From Typha latifolia (lineage: Eukaryota > Streptophyta > Magnoliopsida > Poales > Typhaceae), in assembly GCA_019914945.1 (NCBI GenBank), contig CM034100.1, positions 8,009,096-8,073,095 of the forward strand: a stretch of 64,000 bases of DNA, in the 5' to 3' direction. Position numbers and translations under genes: made by a program. How positions within the stretch are numbered: position 1 is the stretch's first letter; every line of letters begins with the position of its first letter. Shown here one piece after another: positions 24,638-36,232 of this stretch. The notes under the pieces are model-generated. The model was not told where the DNA came from and searched no databases. It saw only the letters and a program-made list of their open reading frames with translations.

Positions 24638-25114
24638 AATATACCATCAGGATTTAAAAAAAGGCGACGCATCACCTATGTAATTTACGTGCATCGTCTA
24701 TATAAAAGGTGAGCTTCGTAATTAGGTGAGGTACGCATTTGTCATGATGTGAAAGTTTTGTCCATCACAAATGTAAATTGACGAAAAAAAAATTTAGGCA
24801 TTAAAATATATAGCTGTATATAAAGGCCAAATGTTAAGAAAATAAAATTTAAGATAAAAATATCATCCTTAGCTTTGCCAAACACCAAGGAGATAAGGCG
24901 ATAGTGGAAGATTGCATATATTTTACGATCTAACACCATCATATTAACTAGATATGCATCTAAACCTATTACAAAATCATGCACATTACCTATGTAATGT
25001 ACTCCCAAAGGGTATACAAAACTTAGGCATAAATTTTAGCTAAGGTAAGCATAAAAATAGAAGTCTATCATTTTGATAAATTAATAATCACAAAGTTTAA
25101 AACACAAATATGTG
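24638..25114. other. 96-bp repeat remnant followed by unassigned sequence
   Basis: 24643-24760 still shows TACGCAT/CACCTATG repeat words; 24960-25010 has another weak trace (GCACATTACCTATGTAATGTAC). The rest has no recognised content; a minus-strand frame at 24742-25008 resembles nothing known. Confidence 0.45.
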
Positions 25115-25960
25115 GGATAAGCATGGAACGTCCTCTTCAATATCTGGATCGGTTGCAGGAAAGCAGTCCGTGCAACTGAGGAAAAATATTGACTAGATAT
25201 TCTCCCGTAGTTAGAAACTTATGAAACTAAGAGTGCTCGATTCATAACTTCCTATTCTACGGTTTTGGTATTTATGCCATTAGCAGATTCGGACTGCAAC
25301 TAGAACAAAAATACGCTAGAGTGGGGGTGATGGTGGTGATGACGGGTGGAGAGGATTATAGGGTTATGGATGATAATGGAGATGAGGGTGGACGGTTGAT
25401 GTAGTTTAAGGGATAAGGATAAAGGGGGAGAAGTGATCGAGATCCCAAGGGGGAGGGAGGACTCAACAGATGAGGTAGTTTAGAAGATAGATGAGACCTT
25501 GCCAATGGCTGATTAGTGAAGATGGACGAGGGAGATTAAGGTAAAGAGACTAGAGAGAGGATAGAGGAAGATAGAAATCAAGTTTCATTTATTATAATAA
25601 TTTTGGTTGCCATCCACACCTTTTAAGAGGCTAACCAACAAGCCAAAATAATAATTATTAACCCTAATAATAATATACTCTCGCTGATCGTGTTCGAACG
25701 GGCTCAACCGTGTTCGAACGCACAAAATATGTTCTCTATGGAGGTGAACTAATGCAGGCGTTCGCACGCGGGCGTTCAAACACACCCAACCGCGTTCGAA
25801 TGAACATTTTGCGTTCTCTATCGATGCGAACTGATGTAGGCGTTCGCAAGGGCGTTCAAATGAGCTCCCTTCCACATTCGAACGCGACCTATAAAAACTT
25901 TATTATTTTTTGAAAATAAATAACTAATTCAATAAGGAAAATCTCCAGCAAGCTGTATCA
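25115..25960 (-). mobile_element. Family B-type LTR, second subtype
   Basis: Resembles the LTR at 36331-37162 (GATAAGCATGGAACGTCC start). It carries the TTCGAA module at 25685-25885 and ends GCTGTATCA at 25960. It is followed by polypurine-tract sequence (reverse complement GGGGGAAGCGTCGTGGGC), so it is the 3' LTR of the pol fragment next to it. The U5 tip is lost. Confidence 0.8.
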
Positions 25961-26530
25961 GCCCACGACGCTTCCCCCACATTGTTCTCAAGGTGCAAAG
26001 TCGAGAAAACGCTCCAAGATGTACGTCTCCAACTCCCATGTCACCTCGTTGGATGGTTTGCCAAGTCACTCGATTAGGACCTCCATCTCCAATCTGGAAC
26101 CACGATGTCCTCAGCGCCCCGCAAGTACACAAACTGGCACCGCAATCTCTATCTCCTCCAATGGCTCCGATAGAACTGATCCAACAACCTGATGATCTCC
26201 AATCCTCTCCCTCAACAATGAAACATGGAAGACTGGGTGTACTTTCGACCATTCAGGCAGCTCTAGGCGATATGCAACTGGACCAATATGCTCTAACACT
26301 CGAAATAAACTGAAGTAGCGATGCGCTAACTTGTGGTTTAGCATCGGACGGAAGGTCACTTATCGGTTCGGTTGATCCTCATGAATACCCAACTGCCGAT
26401 GTCAAACTTCTCCTCTCGATGGTTGCGATCATAAATTTACTTCATGCGGTTTTGAGCAAGTTTAAGATAGGCACGCAACCTTGAGTAAGTTTAAGCTGGG
26501 AAGGTAACCTCCTCAATGTGACATCTCTAT
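25961..26530 (-). pseudogene. Chromodomain and integrase C-terminus of a family B element
   Basis: The minus strand reads LNHKLAHRYFSLFRVLEHIG and VHPVFHVSLLRERIGDH (26111-26359), the C-terminal part of the integrase. Chromodomain sequence lies between it and the LTR. Frameshifts are present. It is cut at 26530 by another LTR. Confidence 0.8.
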
Positions 26531-26945
26531 TAGAAGTTAGGAGAAACCTTGCCAATGGTAGAGGTGGAAGGATGGTAAAGAGAGAGGAGGGAGAGAGTCT
26601 AGAGAGAAGATAGGAGGCAAAAAATCAATATTCCAATAGCATTATGAAGTTGGCTGCCATCCATATATTTATAGAGGCTAGCCAACAAGTCCTGCACATT
26701 CGAATGCACCCAAAAGCTCCATCTCTGTCTGTGTGAATGCGATGCAGGCGTTCGAACGTGGGCGTTCGAACACGCCCGACCGCGTTCGAACGTAGAATAT
26801 GCGTTCTCTGTATTTGTGAACCTGATGCAGGAGTTTGCAAGGGCGCTCGAACGCGACCCCTTTTTCGTTTGAACGCGACCTACATGAATTTTGTTTTAAT
26901 AAAAATAAACGCCTAATGCAATAAAGATCCTAAATAAGTGTATCA
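26531..26945 (-). mobile_element. Family B 3' LTR, truncated
   Basis: Starts within the LTR (AGAAGTTAGGAG), contains the TATA context TATTTATAGAGGCTAG (26668-26683) and the TTCGAA module (26697-26870), and ends AAGTGTATCA at 26945 beside a polypurine tract (reverse complement GGGGGAAGCGTGGTGGGC). Confidence 0.8.
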
Positions 26946-27783
26946 GCCCACCACGCTTCCCCCACCTTGCCCTCAAGGTGAAAAGTCAGGGAAACGCTCC
27001 AAGATATCAGTCTCCAACTCCCATGTCGCCTCATCAGATGGCTTGCCAAGCCACTCAATTAGAATCTCCATCTCCAATCTGGTATCATGTCGTCGTCGGT
27101 GCCTAGTAAGTACACAAACTAGCTCTACGATCTCTATCTCCTCCAAGGGCTTTAGTAGAACTGATCCAACAATCTCATGATCTCCAATGCTCTCCCTTAG
27201 CAATGAAACATGAAAGACAAGATGCACTCTCGACCTCTCCGGCAGCTCTAAACGATATACAACTGGGCCAATACGTCCCAACACCCGAAACGGACAAAAG
27301 TAGCAATGTGCTAACTTTTGGTTACGCATCAGACTCAAGGTCACCTATCAATACGGCTGCACTCTCACAAACACCCAACTGACGATGTCAAACTCCTGCT
27401 CGCTATGGCTACAATCATAAACTTGCTTCATGCAGTTTTGCACAAGTTTAAGATGAGCACGCAACCTCCTCAATGTGGCGTTTCTATCCATCAACGCTAA
27501 GTCCACCTTCGTCCGGTCTGCAGATGCCACTAGATCATAAGCGTGTAACGTCAGAGCCATGCGTCCATACACCATCTCAAATGGAGTCATGTCAATGCTC
27601 CTATGAAAGGCAGTGTTATAAGACCACTCTACCCACGGTAAGAACTCCAACCATCGTCTCGACATCACTCCCATAAAGCATCTAAAATACTACTCAATGC
27701 CTTGATTGACCACCTCGGATTGATCGTCCATCTGTGGATGGTAGGCCGAATTGAAGTTCAACCGAGTCCCCTGCAATCTGTGG
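26946..27783 (-). pseudogene. Family B integrase-chromodomain remnant
   Basis: The chromodomain part reads EILIEWLGKPSDEATWELE (about 27000-27060) and the integrase C-terminal segment VYRLELPERSRVHLVFHVS. Integrase core parts, including a SAYHPQMD stretch, run up to about 27783, where family D sequence begins. Frameshifts break the frame. Confidence 0.85.
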
Positions 27784-27799
27784 ATGGTGAGCCTCCTCC

Positions 27800-27865
<66 letters not shown>

Positions 27866-29791
27866 CCTCTCTCTCTCTCTCCCTCCCCACTCGCTTACAC
27901 ACTTAGGCTCGGGCTGGTCGGAGTCGAGCCGCCGGTGAGAGGTCGGTCGCGGACTGGCCACCAGTGGCCGGTGCCCTTCCCACCGGCGCCAAGTCCCTCT
28001 CCTCCCTTCCTTTCTTCCTCTCCTTTTCTTCTTCTTCTTCCTTCTTTCTTCTTTCTCTTTCTTCTTTTTCTTTCTTCCTTCTTCCATTCTTCTTCTCTCT
28101 TAGCTCCTTCCTCTGCTTTATTATCTACTTTATTTTATCTACTTTATTTTATATTTGTTTATTTATTTAATTAGGTATTACTTTCTCAATTAATGCAGAT
28201 AAATTATTTAGACATTAATTATTTTAATAATAATGTATATTCTTCAACATGATGATTATTAATTATAATTAGTATAATTAATGATTAACTAGGTTATAAA
28301 CTATTATGCATAAATATAGGTAATACTTATTTTTATTTAATTACATATTTATATTTCTATTAGATTAATAGATAGTGTTGTAAATTATAATTATTAGATT
28401 TATGTACTGATAGTCATAATATATGCAATTTAAGTAATCTTAACAATTTATTATATACTACCGTGTGTAGAATAAGATACTAGTCTTATGAATTAATTAA
28501 TTAATTAATTTGCATAATTAAGTAAATACTATATAACTTCTAATTAATCAAAATAGACTAAGAATTATACATTTATTATAAAAAGATCTTATCTATACTT
28601 ATATCTCATTTATAATTATTTAGCTTTTACTTTATAATTATATATTTAGAATATTATAAATATAAAGAAACAAACCTTTCTCCTTATGTTATAACTAGCA
28701 TTTTATGATAATAGTATGTTATAGTATTTGAATCGTACCTATAATGTGAATCTAGTTATGTACAAAAGAAAAGAAGTGATTTTAAATCTAATAAATCTTT
28801 ATATTCTGCTTGAAGTAATTCTAATTGGATAAACAACTAACTAATATTACTTGAATATTTTCAGATCCCGAACCCCTTTATGTGAGGACTTGTGGACCTT
28901 GGTAGCGATGAGTTGTCACTCGGTTGATTAGCGGATGTGAGGGATATGTATATTGGGTCTTCTGATCAGACTGTGAGTAGTCTTATCCCCTAGATGCCTT
29001 TCTCAAAATAGGATATATTATATATTATGTACATGCATGTTTTAGCCTCCAGCATGATTATATGATTTTATATAGAGATGATTTCAGTCGAGCATATTTT
29101 ATCATGTATTTGATTAGGCTGATCTGGGATTGAATACATTGGTGATACATAGAGATGATTAGAGATGATTATACTGTTATGACTTTGTGTCGGGGTGATC
29201 TCTAGCATGAGTATGCATGTGATAGACTAGCAGTGATATACATGTGTTAGTTATATGGTTGGAGATTGCATTGCATTATTTTTCTCTTGACTTCCTTACC
29301 ACCTAAATTTTTAATATGCATTACTTCTTATAGTACTAGATATATACATGTGATCTATCGTATAGAAGAAAATGCATAAATCTCGTTGATAGGAAAGTTG
29401 ATAGGAAAAGCATGAGGGTACCCGAGTAGGCGCCAGGGTTAGGGGGTGCCTGAAATGATGATTATGGTCGCTGATATACGATATCTCGTGGCCCATGTCC
29501 GAGGTCAGTTGAGTTTGTGCACACAGATAGTCGGACACCTGCCGTTCGCTAGGGCATACGTGTGGCAAATTACCCTCATGTGATTTCTATTAACTAGTGA
29601 GGTACCCGATCTAGATGGATCTTGATATACCCTTAGCGTATGGCAGGTTATGATTATGACTGAGATACCCTTAGCGTATGATAGGGTATGCTTTGAGCCT
29701 ACGAGCAAGATGTTGAGATCGGGTATCGGTTGTTGACTATGCATAGTAGTCTAGTATGATGATATTATACTGAGGTATCGGTGATGATCGT
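27784..29791 (+). mobile_element. Family D LTR-type sequence (D3), both ends missing
   Basis: Shares its second half with D2 in opposite orientation. It includes a 90-bp (CT)n run, a C/T-rich tract to about 28110, an AT-rich middle (28150-28860) and a less AT-rich end. It abuts the TGTAAC start of D4 at 29792. Long frames over the CT and C/T-rich runs are low-complexity artefacts. Confidence 0.6.
27801..27890. repeat. (CT)n microsatellite
   Basis: Almost uninterrupted CT dinucleotides over about 90 bp, with a few CCCTCCC interruptions near the end. Confidence 0.95.
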
Positions 29792-30286
29792 TGTAACACC
29801 CATTAAAAAAAAAAAAAAAAAAAATTTAGCGCACGCGCCATGCGCGTGCACCCTAACCGCAGGGCACGCGCTCGTGCGTTGACTCCTTCCCCTTCCCCCA
29901 CCTCTCGCAGTCAGTTGCGAGAGGTGGGAGAGAAGTGCGCCGGAGTGGAGTTAACTCCACTCCGTTGCCCTCTCCACCTCTTCTCTATTTAATCTCCTCT
30001 TCTTCCCTTCGAGTTTCCCTCTTTCACAATTTCCTCTTCTTTGCTCTTCCCTCCTCTCTTTTCTCTCCCGAGCCGCCGAAGTCCTCGTCGTGGGCAGCAA
30101 GTCACCGGAGCACCGGCAATCAACCAAAACCCCCTCACCTCGATCCTCAGGTTAGCCTTCATCCCTTCTTCAGCTCAATTTGAAAATAGCCTAGTTAATC
30201 ATGCGTATTAGCATTTTATTTTCGTCTGCTTCCGCCTGGGAAATTCGCCGACCACACACCGGTCGGGTCGACCACACACCGGTCCA
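29792..30286 (+). mobile_element. Family D LTR (D4), left part
   Basis: Starts TGTAACACCC followed by an A20 run and GC-rich inverted repeats (GCACGCGCCATGCGCGTGC at 29831-29850). It matches D5 through AAAATAGCCTAGTTAATCATG. It is interrupted by A1; the right part resumes at 35257. Confidence 0.8.
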
Positions 30287-30864
30287 CAAGTGTTGGATAG
30301 ATTGGACGAAGGGGGAGAAGAGGGCCACCCCTAAGGGACTACGGTGATTAGCCGGACGAGGGAGGTTAGAAGCGGCGTCGCTGGGGATTGAGAGAACAAG
30401 AGCGAAGAAGACGAAGGAGGCAAGGCAAAACTCAATCTCAATAATCAATAATCTTTTTGGTTGCCCTACACATCCTTTTATAGGCTAACCAACAACTCAC
30501 ATTAACCCTAAAACACAATTTTCGCCGACCGCGTTCGAACTCGCCCGACCGCGTTCGAACGCACCGAATTAGCTCTTCTGGATTTGCGAACGCGATGCAG
30601 GCATTTGAACGCGTGATTGAACGCGCCTGTCGGTATTTGTGAACGCGATGCAGGCGTTCACAATGCGTTCGAACGCACAGTACATTCTCTTCACCATGTT
30701 CACAACCCCGTTCACAAACCGCGTTCGAACTCACTCCACCCGCGTTCGAACGCGACTTATAGAAAACTTATTTTAATGGAAATTAAACACTAAAACATGA
30801 AATAAAAACACTCCTAAAGTGAATCCATGCTCGAGACGACGTCGGTGAAGTCCAAATCGTATCA
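30287..30864 (-). mobile_element. 3' LTR of A1, truncated
   Basis: Nearly identical to the matching part of the A1 5' LTR (34269-35256), including the TTCGAA module at 30528-30755, and ends AATCGTATCA at 30864. The U5-side 400 bp are missing at the junction with D4. The adjoining polypurine tract reads GGAAGCGTGGTGGAT on the minus strand. Confidence 0.9.
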
Positions 30865-30891
30865 ATCCACCACGCTTCCACAACCTTGTCC

Positions 30892-31509
30892 TCAAGGTTT
30901 GAAGTTTGGAAAGCGATCCATGATATCTGACTCTAGCTCCCAGGTAGACTCGTCAGTAGATTTTCCCAGCCACTCAATTAGCACTTCAGTCTCTAATCTG
31001 GTCCCATGGCGTCTTCTCCTACGGTCTAATACTCGGACCGGTTCAGTGGGGCCATCCTCCTTCATTAGTTCGGGTAAGGCCGAACCCACCACTTGGTTAG
31101 GCCCGATCTGGGCCTTCAATGCTGATACATGGAAGACCGGATGTATCCTGGTTCCTTCAGGTAGGTCCAACCGATAAGCTACTGGACTGATTCGTTGTAG
31201 CACTCGGTATGGACCGTAGTACTTGTAACCCAACTTTTGGTTCAAAATTGGTCTCAATGTGGATTGCCGATACGGTTGAGCTCGAACGAACACCAATTGA
31301 TCCACCTCAAATTCTCGCTCACGTCGGCCTTTGTCATGAGTTTGCTTCATGCGGTTTTGGGCTGTGGCTAGGTGAGTCTTGAGCAGTCTCAATGTTTCAT
31401 CTCGATCAGCAAGCTCCAAGTCAAGCTCGGTCCTATCCGCCGCCGCGAGTCTATCATAGGCACGCAAGACAGGGGGAGTGCGCCCATAAACCGCCTTAAA
31501 GGGGGTCAT
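30892..31509 (-). pseudogene. Integrase C-terminus and chromodomain of A1
   Basis: 205 codons. The integrase C-terminal part includes YYGPYRVLQRISPVAYRLDL, and the last 50 residues form a chromodomain (VLIEWLGKSTDESTWELES). Chromodomains are thought to steer chromovirus integration to heterochromatin. The frame is the continuation of the 825-codon frame above it; only a TGA (a C-to-T change in CGA, Arg) and the following codons separate them (about 31582). Confidence 0.9.
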
Positions 31510-31581
31510 GCCGATGCTAGAGTGATGAGCCGTATTGTATGACCACTCAGCCCATGGAAGGAATTTAACCCAATCCTTTGG

Positions 31582-34059
31582 TCATTCCGCCACAAAGCAT
31601 CGCAAGTATTGCTCCAGTCTGCGATTCACCACCTTGGTTTGGCCATCTGTCTCGGGGTGATAAGCTGAACTCAGGTTGATTTGAGTCCCTTGCAATCTGA
31701 AGAACTCGGACCAAAACTCACTGATGAAGATGCGATCCCGGTCTGACACGATCGTCCTAGGCATCCCATGCAAGCGTGCCACTTCCCGAACAAAAATTTC
31801 AGCAACCCTTTTTGTTGAAAACGGGTGAGACAATGTTATGAAATGAGCATATTTGCTCAGTCTATCCACCACAACCAACACCACCGATTGTCCCCGAACC
31901 TCCGGCAGCCCCTCGATGAAGTCCATGGAGATATCCTCCCAAATACGCTCTGGTATAGGTAGTGGTTGTAGCAGCCCGCTAGGCTTGAGTGCCTCCGATT
32001 TGACTCGTTGGCAGATTTGACATTCACGCACATACTTCTTCACGTCCGTCTTCATCGCTGTCCATGTACAGTTTTGGGCCAGCCGCTTGTAGGTACGTAA
32101 TACACCTTCATGCCCTGCTATAGGAGTATCATGGAAGTGTGCCATCAATAGTCTCCGTAGCTCTTCGTTCCGGGGTACCTTGATTCGCCCGCACTCTAGT
32201 ACTAACCCATCGCGCTCCTCGTGCTCGGGGTGGCTTGAGGGGTTCTCTCTCAACTCCTCCATGAGTTGGACCTGCTCACTATCCTCTGCACTAGCTCTCC
32301 GCAGATCTGAGAAGAAAGGAAAGGTGGGCGCCGAGAAAGAAGCGAGCTCCCTTGCGACCCCTTCATTTGGAAGTTCAAGTAGCGGTTGGCTTCCATCTAG
32401 CAGCACTCTCTTGTCTTTTCTCCAAAACGTCAATGTGAGGCTTGTAAAATCAAATGTCACGGGCCCCAAGCTTCGAAGCCATTGGGTCCCCAAAACAATA
32501 TCGGCACCTTGCAAGGCCAACGGATAAAGATCCAATGTGAAAGTTTGGCCTTGCACCTTCAATTCCACACCTCCACAAATAGAATCCGCTCGCAATGTGG
32601 TGCCATCTCCGATCATCACATCGAACCCTTCCGTGGGTTCCGACTCGAGCCCAATCTTCCTAAGGAGCCTCTTGTTAATGAAGTTGTGGGTGGATTCGGT
32701 GTCAATCAAGATTCTCACTGTGGTTTTCTTGACTACCCCGTTTACCCGCAAGATTTTTGGCGCAGCTGTCCCCGAATAGGCGTGGAGGGAGATTTCGGCT
32801 ATCATGTAATCCACGGGTTGCTTCTCAGTTTCTTCTCCTTGATGTCCAGCCACATCTGCACCTTCAGCTGCAAACTCGTCCTCCGCTTCCTCCAATCCAT
32901 CGATTAGCATCACCGATCCCATCAGTTTAGCGCAGCGATGCCCGGGTACAAACTTCTCATCACAACAGAAGCATAGGCCCTTGGCTCTTCTTTCTTCTAC
33001 TTGGGCTGGTGTGAGTGCTCGTCCCGGACCTCTAGGTGCATACTTCACATCTTGGGATGGCTTCAAAGGTGCTTGAGGAGGTACCACTGTGGCAGCAACC
33101 CTTGGTACTCCGATAGTATTTCCCGCCACTATGTTTGGTTGAGCTTGATTGCGGCTTCCTTGGCTCATCCAACTCTGTTTCAAGTGTATCTTCATAGCCC
33201 TATGTTTGTCTTCCATAAGCACCGCATCTTCGAAGGCCTCCTTTAAGGTTCTAGGCCTTAAAGTCCTCACATCGGCTTGTATGTCACCCCGCAGCCCGGA
33301 GATGAAGGTGCTGCGAAGTTGCTGATCCGTCCATGGTGGATGATATCGGCTACTAATCTTCTCAAATTCTTCTTGGTATGACCCAACCGTGGTCTTTTGC
33401 ACCGTCTTTGAGAGGAGAGCATCAAAGTCTTCATATCCCGATGCTCCAAATCGTCGTGTGATATTGGCGCAAAATTCAGCCCAAGTTTCGATAGCCTCAG
33501 TGGCATTGGCTGCTCGAAACCAATGAAGCGCCGCATCCTCAAGGTGGAAGCTCGCAAGCGTCACCTTGTACTCTTCCGCCGTTCCTTGGTATGCAAAGAA
33601 TTGCTCCGCCCTATACAACCAATCGATCGGGTCGCCACCTTTGAACTTGGGGAATTCGAGACGCACGACTTGTCCACGGATGCCATTGTCTCGTTCCGGA
33701 TCATGTCCTTGTCTAACCGGGGGAGGATGCACCATGAAGGGTTGATGATCCCTCCTTCGGTTTTGATTAACTTGTTGTGGTTCCGGATTGTATTGACCCG
33801 CCCACGGATCTTGATCTCCAAGGCGGTCTCCATAGTGGTTCACCCGTCGGATGGGTTCACCTGCAACTGGACCTGGTGTAACCATCCTTGCTTGCCTCTG
33901 CCCATAGGGTGGTGCTAGCAGCGGCTCTTGTGGTTGCAAAGGCTGAACCGGTGGCGGTGGGTTCAAGGGGGTGGACTCGCGTCGTGGGGTTGATGGTGCT
34001 TTCCCGTTTGCCCGTAGTTCCCGCATCATCTCCATCATCATCTGATTATTGATGGCCAA
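31582..34059 (-). CDS. Gag-protease-integrase frame of A1 lacking reverse transcriptase and RNase H
   Basis: 825 codons, the longest frame in the window. Order: gag domain (about residues 125-330, with FPKFKGGDPIDWLYRAEQFF), zinc knuckle CFCCDEKFVPGHRC (about 360), protease (about 455, ILIDTESTHNF; the D-T-G Gly is Glu, so probably inactive), then directly the integrase zinc-binding region (GHEGVLRTYKRL, about 646; CQICQ) and integrase core with MDFIEGLP, VSDRDRIF and the VVNRRLEQYL region. Reverse transcriptase and RNase H, about 2 kb in relatives, are absent. The join lies in the SQPLLELPNEGVARELASF region and is in frame. The first residue is not a natural start: the real gag start lies near 34230, separated by one TAG where A2 has Glu. 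A2 carries the same join. Confidence 0.9.
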   Translation of the reverse strand: MAINNQMMMEMMRELRANGKAPSTPRRESTPLNPPPPVQPLQPQEPLLAPPYGQRQARMVTPGPVAGEPIRRVNHYGDRLGDQDPWAGQYNPEPQQVNQNRRRDHQPFMVHPPPVRQGHDPERDNGIRGQVVRLEFPKFKGGDPIDWLYRAEQFFAYQGTAEEYKVTLASFHLEDAALHWFRAANATEAIETWAEFCANITRRFGASGYEDFDALLSKTVQKTTVGSYQEEFEKISSRYHPPWTDQQLRSTFISGLRGDIQADVRTLRPRTLKEAFEDAVLMEDKHRAMKIHLKQSWMSQGSRNQAQPNIVAGNTIGVPRVAATVVPPQAPLKPSQDVKYAPRGPGRALTPAQVEERRAKGLCFCCDEKFVPGHRCAKLMGSVMLIDGLEEAEDEFAAEGADVAGHQGEETEKQPVDYMIAEISLHAYSGTAAPKILRVNGVVKKTTVRILIDTESTHNFINKRLLRKIGLESEPTEGFDVMIGDGTTLRADSICGGVELKVQGQTFTLDLYPLALQGADIVLGTQWLRSLGPVTFDFTSLTLTFWRKDKRVLLDGSQPLLELPNEGVARELASFSAPTFPFFSDLRRASAEDSEQVQLMEELRENPSSHPEHEERDGLVLECGRIKVPRNEELRRLLMAHFHDTPIAGHEGVLRTYKRLAQNCTWTAMKTDVKKYVRECQICQRVKSEALKPSGLLQPLPIPERIWEDISMDFIEGLPEVRGQSVVLVVVDRLSKYAHFITLSHPFSTKRVAEIFVREVARLHGMPRTIVSDRDRIFISEFWSEFFRLQGTQINLSSAYHPETDGQTKVVNRRLEQYLRCFVAE

Positions 34060-34248
34060 TTGCTATGAAATAGACCCCAACACGGCTTGAACGCTAGGTT
34101 CTTCCGTATTCTGATTAGATCGGGCGGTTCCACGGGTGGAAGTCCTTGCAATCGTTTCTCCCTCCTCTATTGGGAGAATCTCTTCTTCATCATCTCGCCG
34201 TGCAGCCATGGATCTGGTTGTCGTCATTGGAAGCGCTTGTCCGAGGAA

Positions 34249-34370
34249 AGGTGGCTCTGATACCAGCTTGATACGATCTTCTCTTTGGGGCTAAGGCTCT
34301 GATACCAGCTTGATACGATCTTCTCTTTGGGGCTAAGGCTCTGATACCAGCTTGATACGATCTGGCACAG
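34249..34370 (-). repeat. 42-bp tandem repeat spanning LTR end and primer site of A1
   Basis: The unit GGCTCTGATACCAGCTTGAT...GGGGCTAA (42 bp) occurs twice plus a third partial copy. Each unit contains a complete primer-binding site (TGGTATCAGAGCC on the minus strand) and an LTR terminus ATCGTATCA. So this element has three possible primer sites and three possible LTR ends. Confidence 0.9.
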
Positions 34371-35256
34371 AACTTTGAAATTAGATCCCAAAATATGCTG
34401 TCGTCGGATCAACGTGAGATTTTGATATATTGTAGCCTCGTAAAAGAGCTTTCCAACAAATCTAGTTACAGGCGAATCGGAGTTGGGGATCTCAAGATAT
34501 CGTTCGTTTAGTGGCCGAACATCAGGATGCTCTGTTTTGGATTCGTGGATAGAGCCACGAGATCCTAGGTAATGGTGGATGGTGGTGGACCGGCGTTAAT
34601 GTGGTGGCACCGGTGAAAAGTGATGGTGTAAGGGTTGTGGTTGATGGAAGGATTAGGGCAAGTGTTGGATAGATTGGACGAAGGGGGAGAAGAGGGCCAC
34701 CCCTAAGGGACTACGGTGATTAGCCGGACGAGGGAGGTTAGAAGCGGCGTCGCCGGGGATTGAGAGAACGGGAGCGAAGAAGACGAAGGAGGCAAGGCAA
34801 AACTCAATCTCAATAATCAATAATCTTTTTGGTTGCCCTACACATCCTTTTTTAGGCTAACTAACAACTCACATTAACCCTAAAACACAATTTTCGCCGA
34901 CCGCGTTCGAACTCGCCCGACCGCGTTCGAACTTGCCCGACCGCGTTCGAACGCACCGAATTAGCTCTTCTGGATTTGCGAACGCGATGCAGGCGTTCGA
35001 ACGCGTGATCGAACGCGCCTGTCGGTATTTGCGAACGCGATGCAGGCGTTCACAGTGCGTTCGATCGCACAGTACATTCTCTTCACCACGTTCACAACCC
35101 CGTTCACAAACCGCGTTCGAACTCACTCCACCCGCGTTCGAACGCGACTTACAGAAAACTTATTTTAATTGAAATTAAATACTAAAACATGAAATAAAAA
35201 CACTCCTAAAGTGAATCCATGCTCGAGACGACGTCGGTGAAGTATGAATCGTATCA
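34269..35256 (-). mobile_element. 5' LTR of A1 (988 bp)
   Basis: Taken from the outermost TGATACGATC (34269) to ATCGTATCA (35256). Length is inflated by two 42-bp units. The TTCGAA module lies at 34900-35145. Right flank is D4 sequence. Confidence 0.9.
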
Positions 35257-36232
35257 TTCGAGCCCACCTAGCACTGAGTTGAAAACTACATGGCCGCCGG
35301 CCATGGAGTTCCTCAACTCTCTCTCTCTCCGGCCGCGCTAGCCGGAAGATCTATTTCTCCTTCTTTGGCAAGGAGAACGAGGAGAAGCTGGGGGTTGGGC
35401 CAACCCCCATCGGTCTCTCTCTGGGCTGTGGCGTGGGTTGCACTGCAGCCCAGGTCCTCGGACCCTTTTCTCTAAGGTCTCGGTGGACTGGGCCCCGGAG
35501 CCCAGTCCACCCCCTTAGTTTTTGGTGGGCTGCGGTAGGCCTCACAGCCCACCTCCTCATTTTTGTCTGACTGGGCTTTGGAGCCCAGTCCACCATCTCA
35601 CCTGCTGGACTGGGCTCCTAAGCCAGTCCAGAACACTTTTGACTCCTCATTTCGTTGGGCTCGGGCTCTTGAGCCCACCACTACCTCCCGGTCCAAGAGG
35701 GCTGTAGGTAGGTCTGCAGCCCACTCTCCCTCTCTCACTCTCACCTAAATTGCTGGGCCTTGAGCCCAGCCCAACCCTAGACTAATTTATTATGAGTCTG
35801 TTTTTTTTTTATTAAATTCTGTTAGCTACCTAAATTGTAATTATTATAATTTTCTCAACCATGTTATTAATAAAATTAGGAACTATACAAAATCAAAATA
35901 GGTATCTGAATTTATTAGTCTTTTCAAATACCTTCACATTTACAATGTGAATGACTCTAAATGACCATTATTATTATTTTTAATTAAGACAAATAATATC
36001 TCAGACCTAGAGAATCAAACTTAAATTTATACAACAAGATGGTTAGTTTATAAGTTCATTAATCTTATGTTTATTTTATTTATAAATAACTCAGATCTAT
36101 TATTGTGCGGAAAGGATCTCGAAAATCAAGGAGAGCCGACTTATTAGGAAAGTAAGACGGATTCCAGAAATAACTCAAGCGAGTAGAATTCTATAATAGT
36201 TTATGAAAAATGCATGCTTATGTCATTTCTTA
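35257..36232 (+). mobile_element. Family D LTR (D4), right part
   Basis: Matches D5 from about 56080 to 56775 (TGCTGGGCCTTGAGCC, GGATCTCGAAAATCAAG, ATGTCATTTCTTACCTG). The stretch 35380-35770 contains repeated 'gactgggct..gagccc' words, an expansion relative to D5. It is cut at 36232 by family B sequence. Confidence 0.75.

Noticed and set aside
27758..28087. Arg/Glu-rich and Ser/Leu-rich frames around the CT run
   Set aside because: Pure low-complexity translation of (CT)n and C/T-rich DNA inside a family D sequence.
34900..35145. Regularly spaced GTTCGAACGC words as a CRISPR-like array
   Set aside because: Eukaryotic LTR context, irregular spacing, spacers are themselves repeats, and the same cluster recurs in every LTR of the family.
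35290..35770. Pro/Ser/Trp-rich overlapping frames
   Set aside because: They come from repeated 'gactgggct..gagccc' words in the D4 LTR; frames exist on both strands with no domain.
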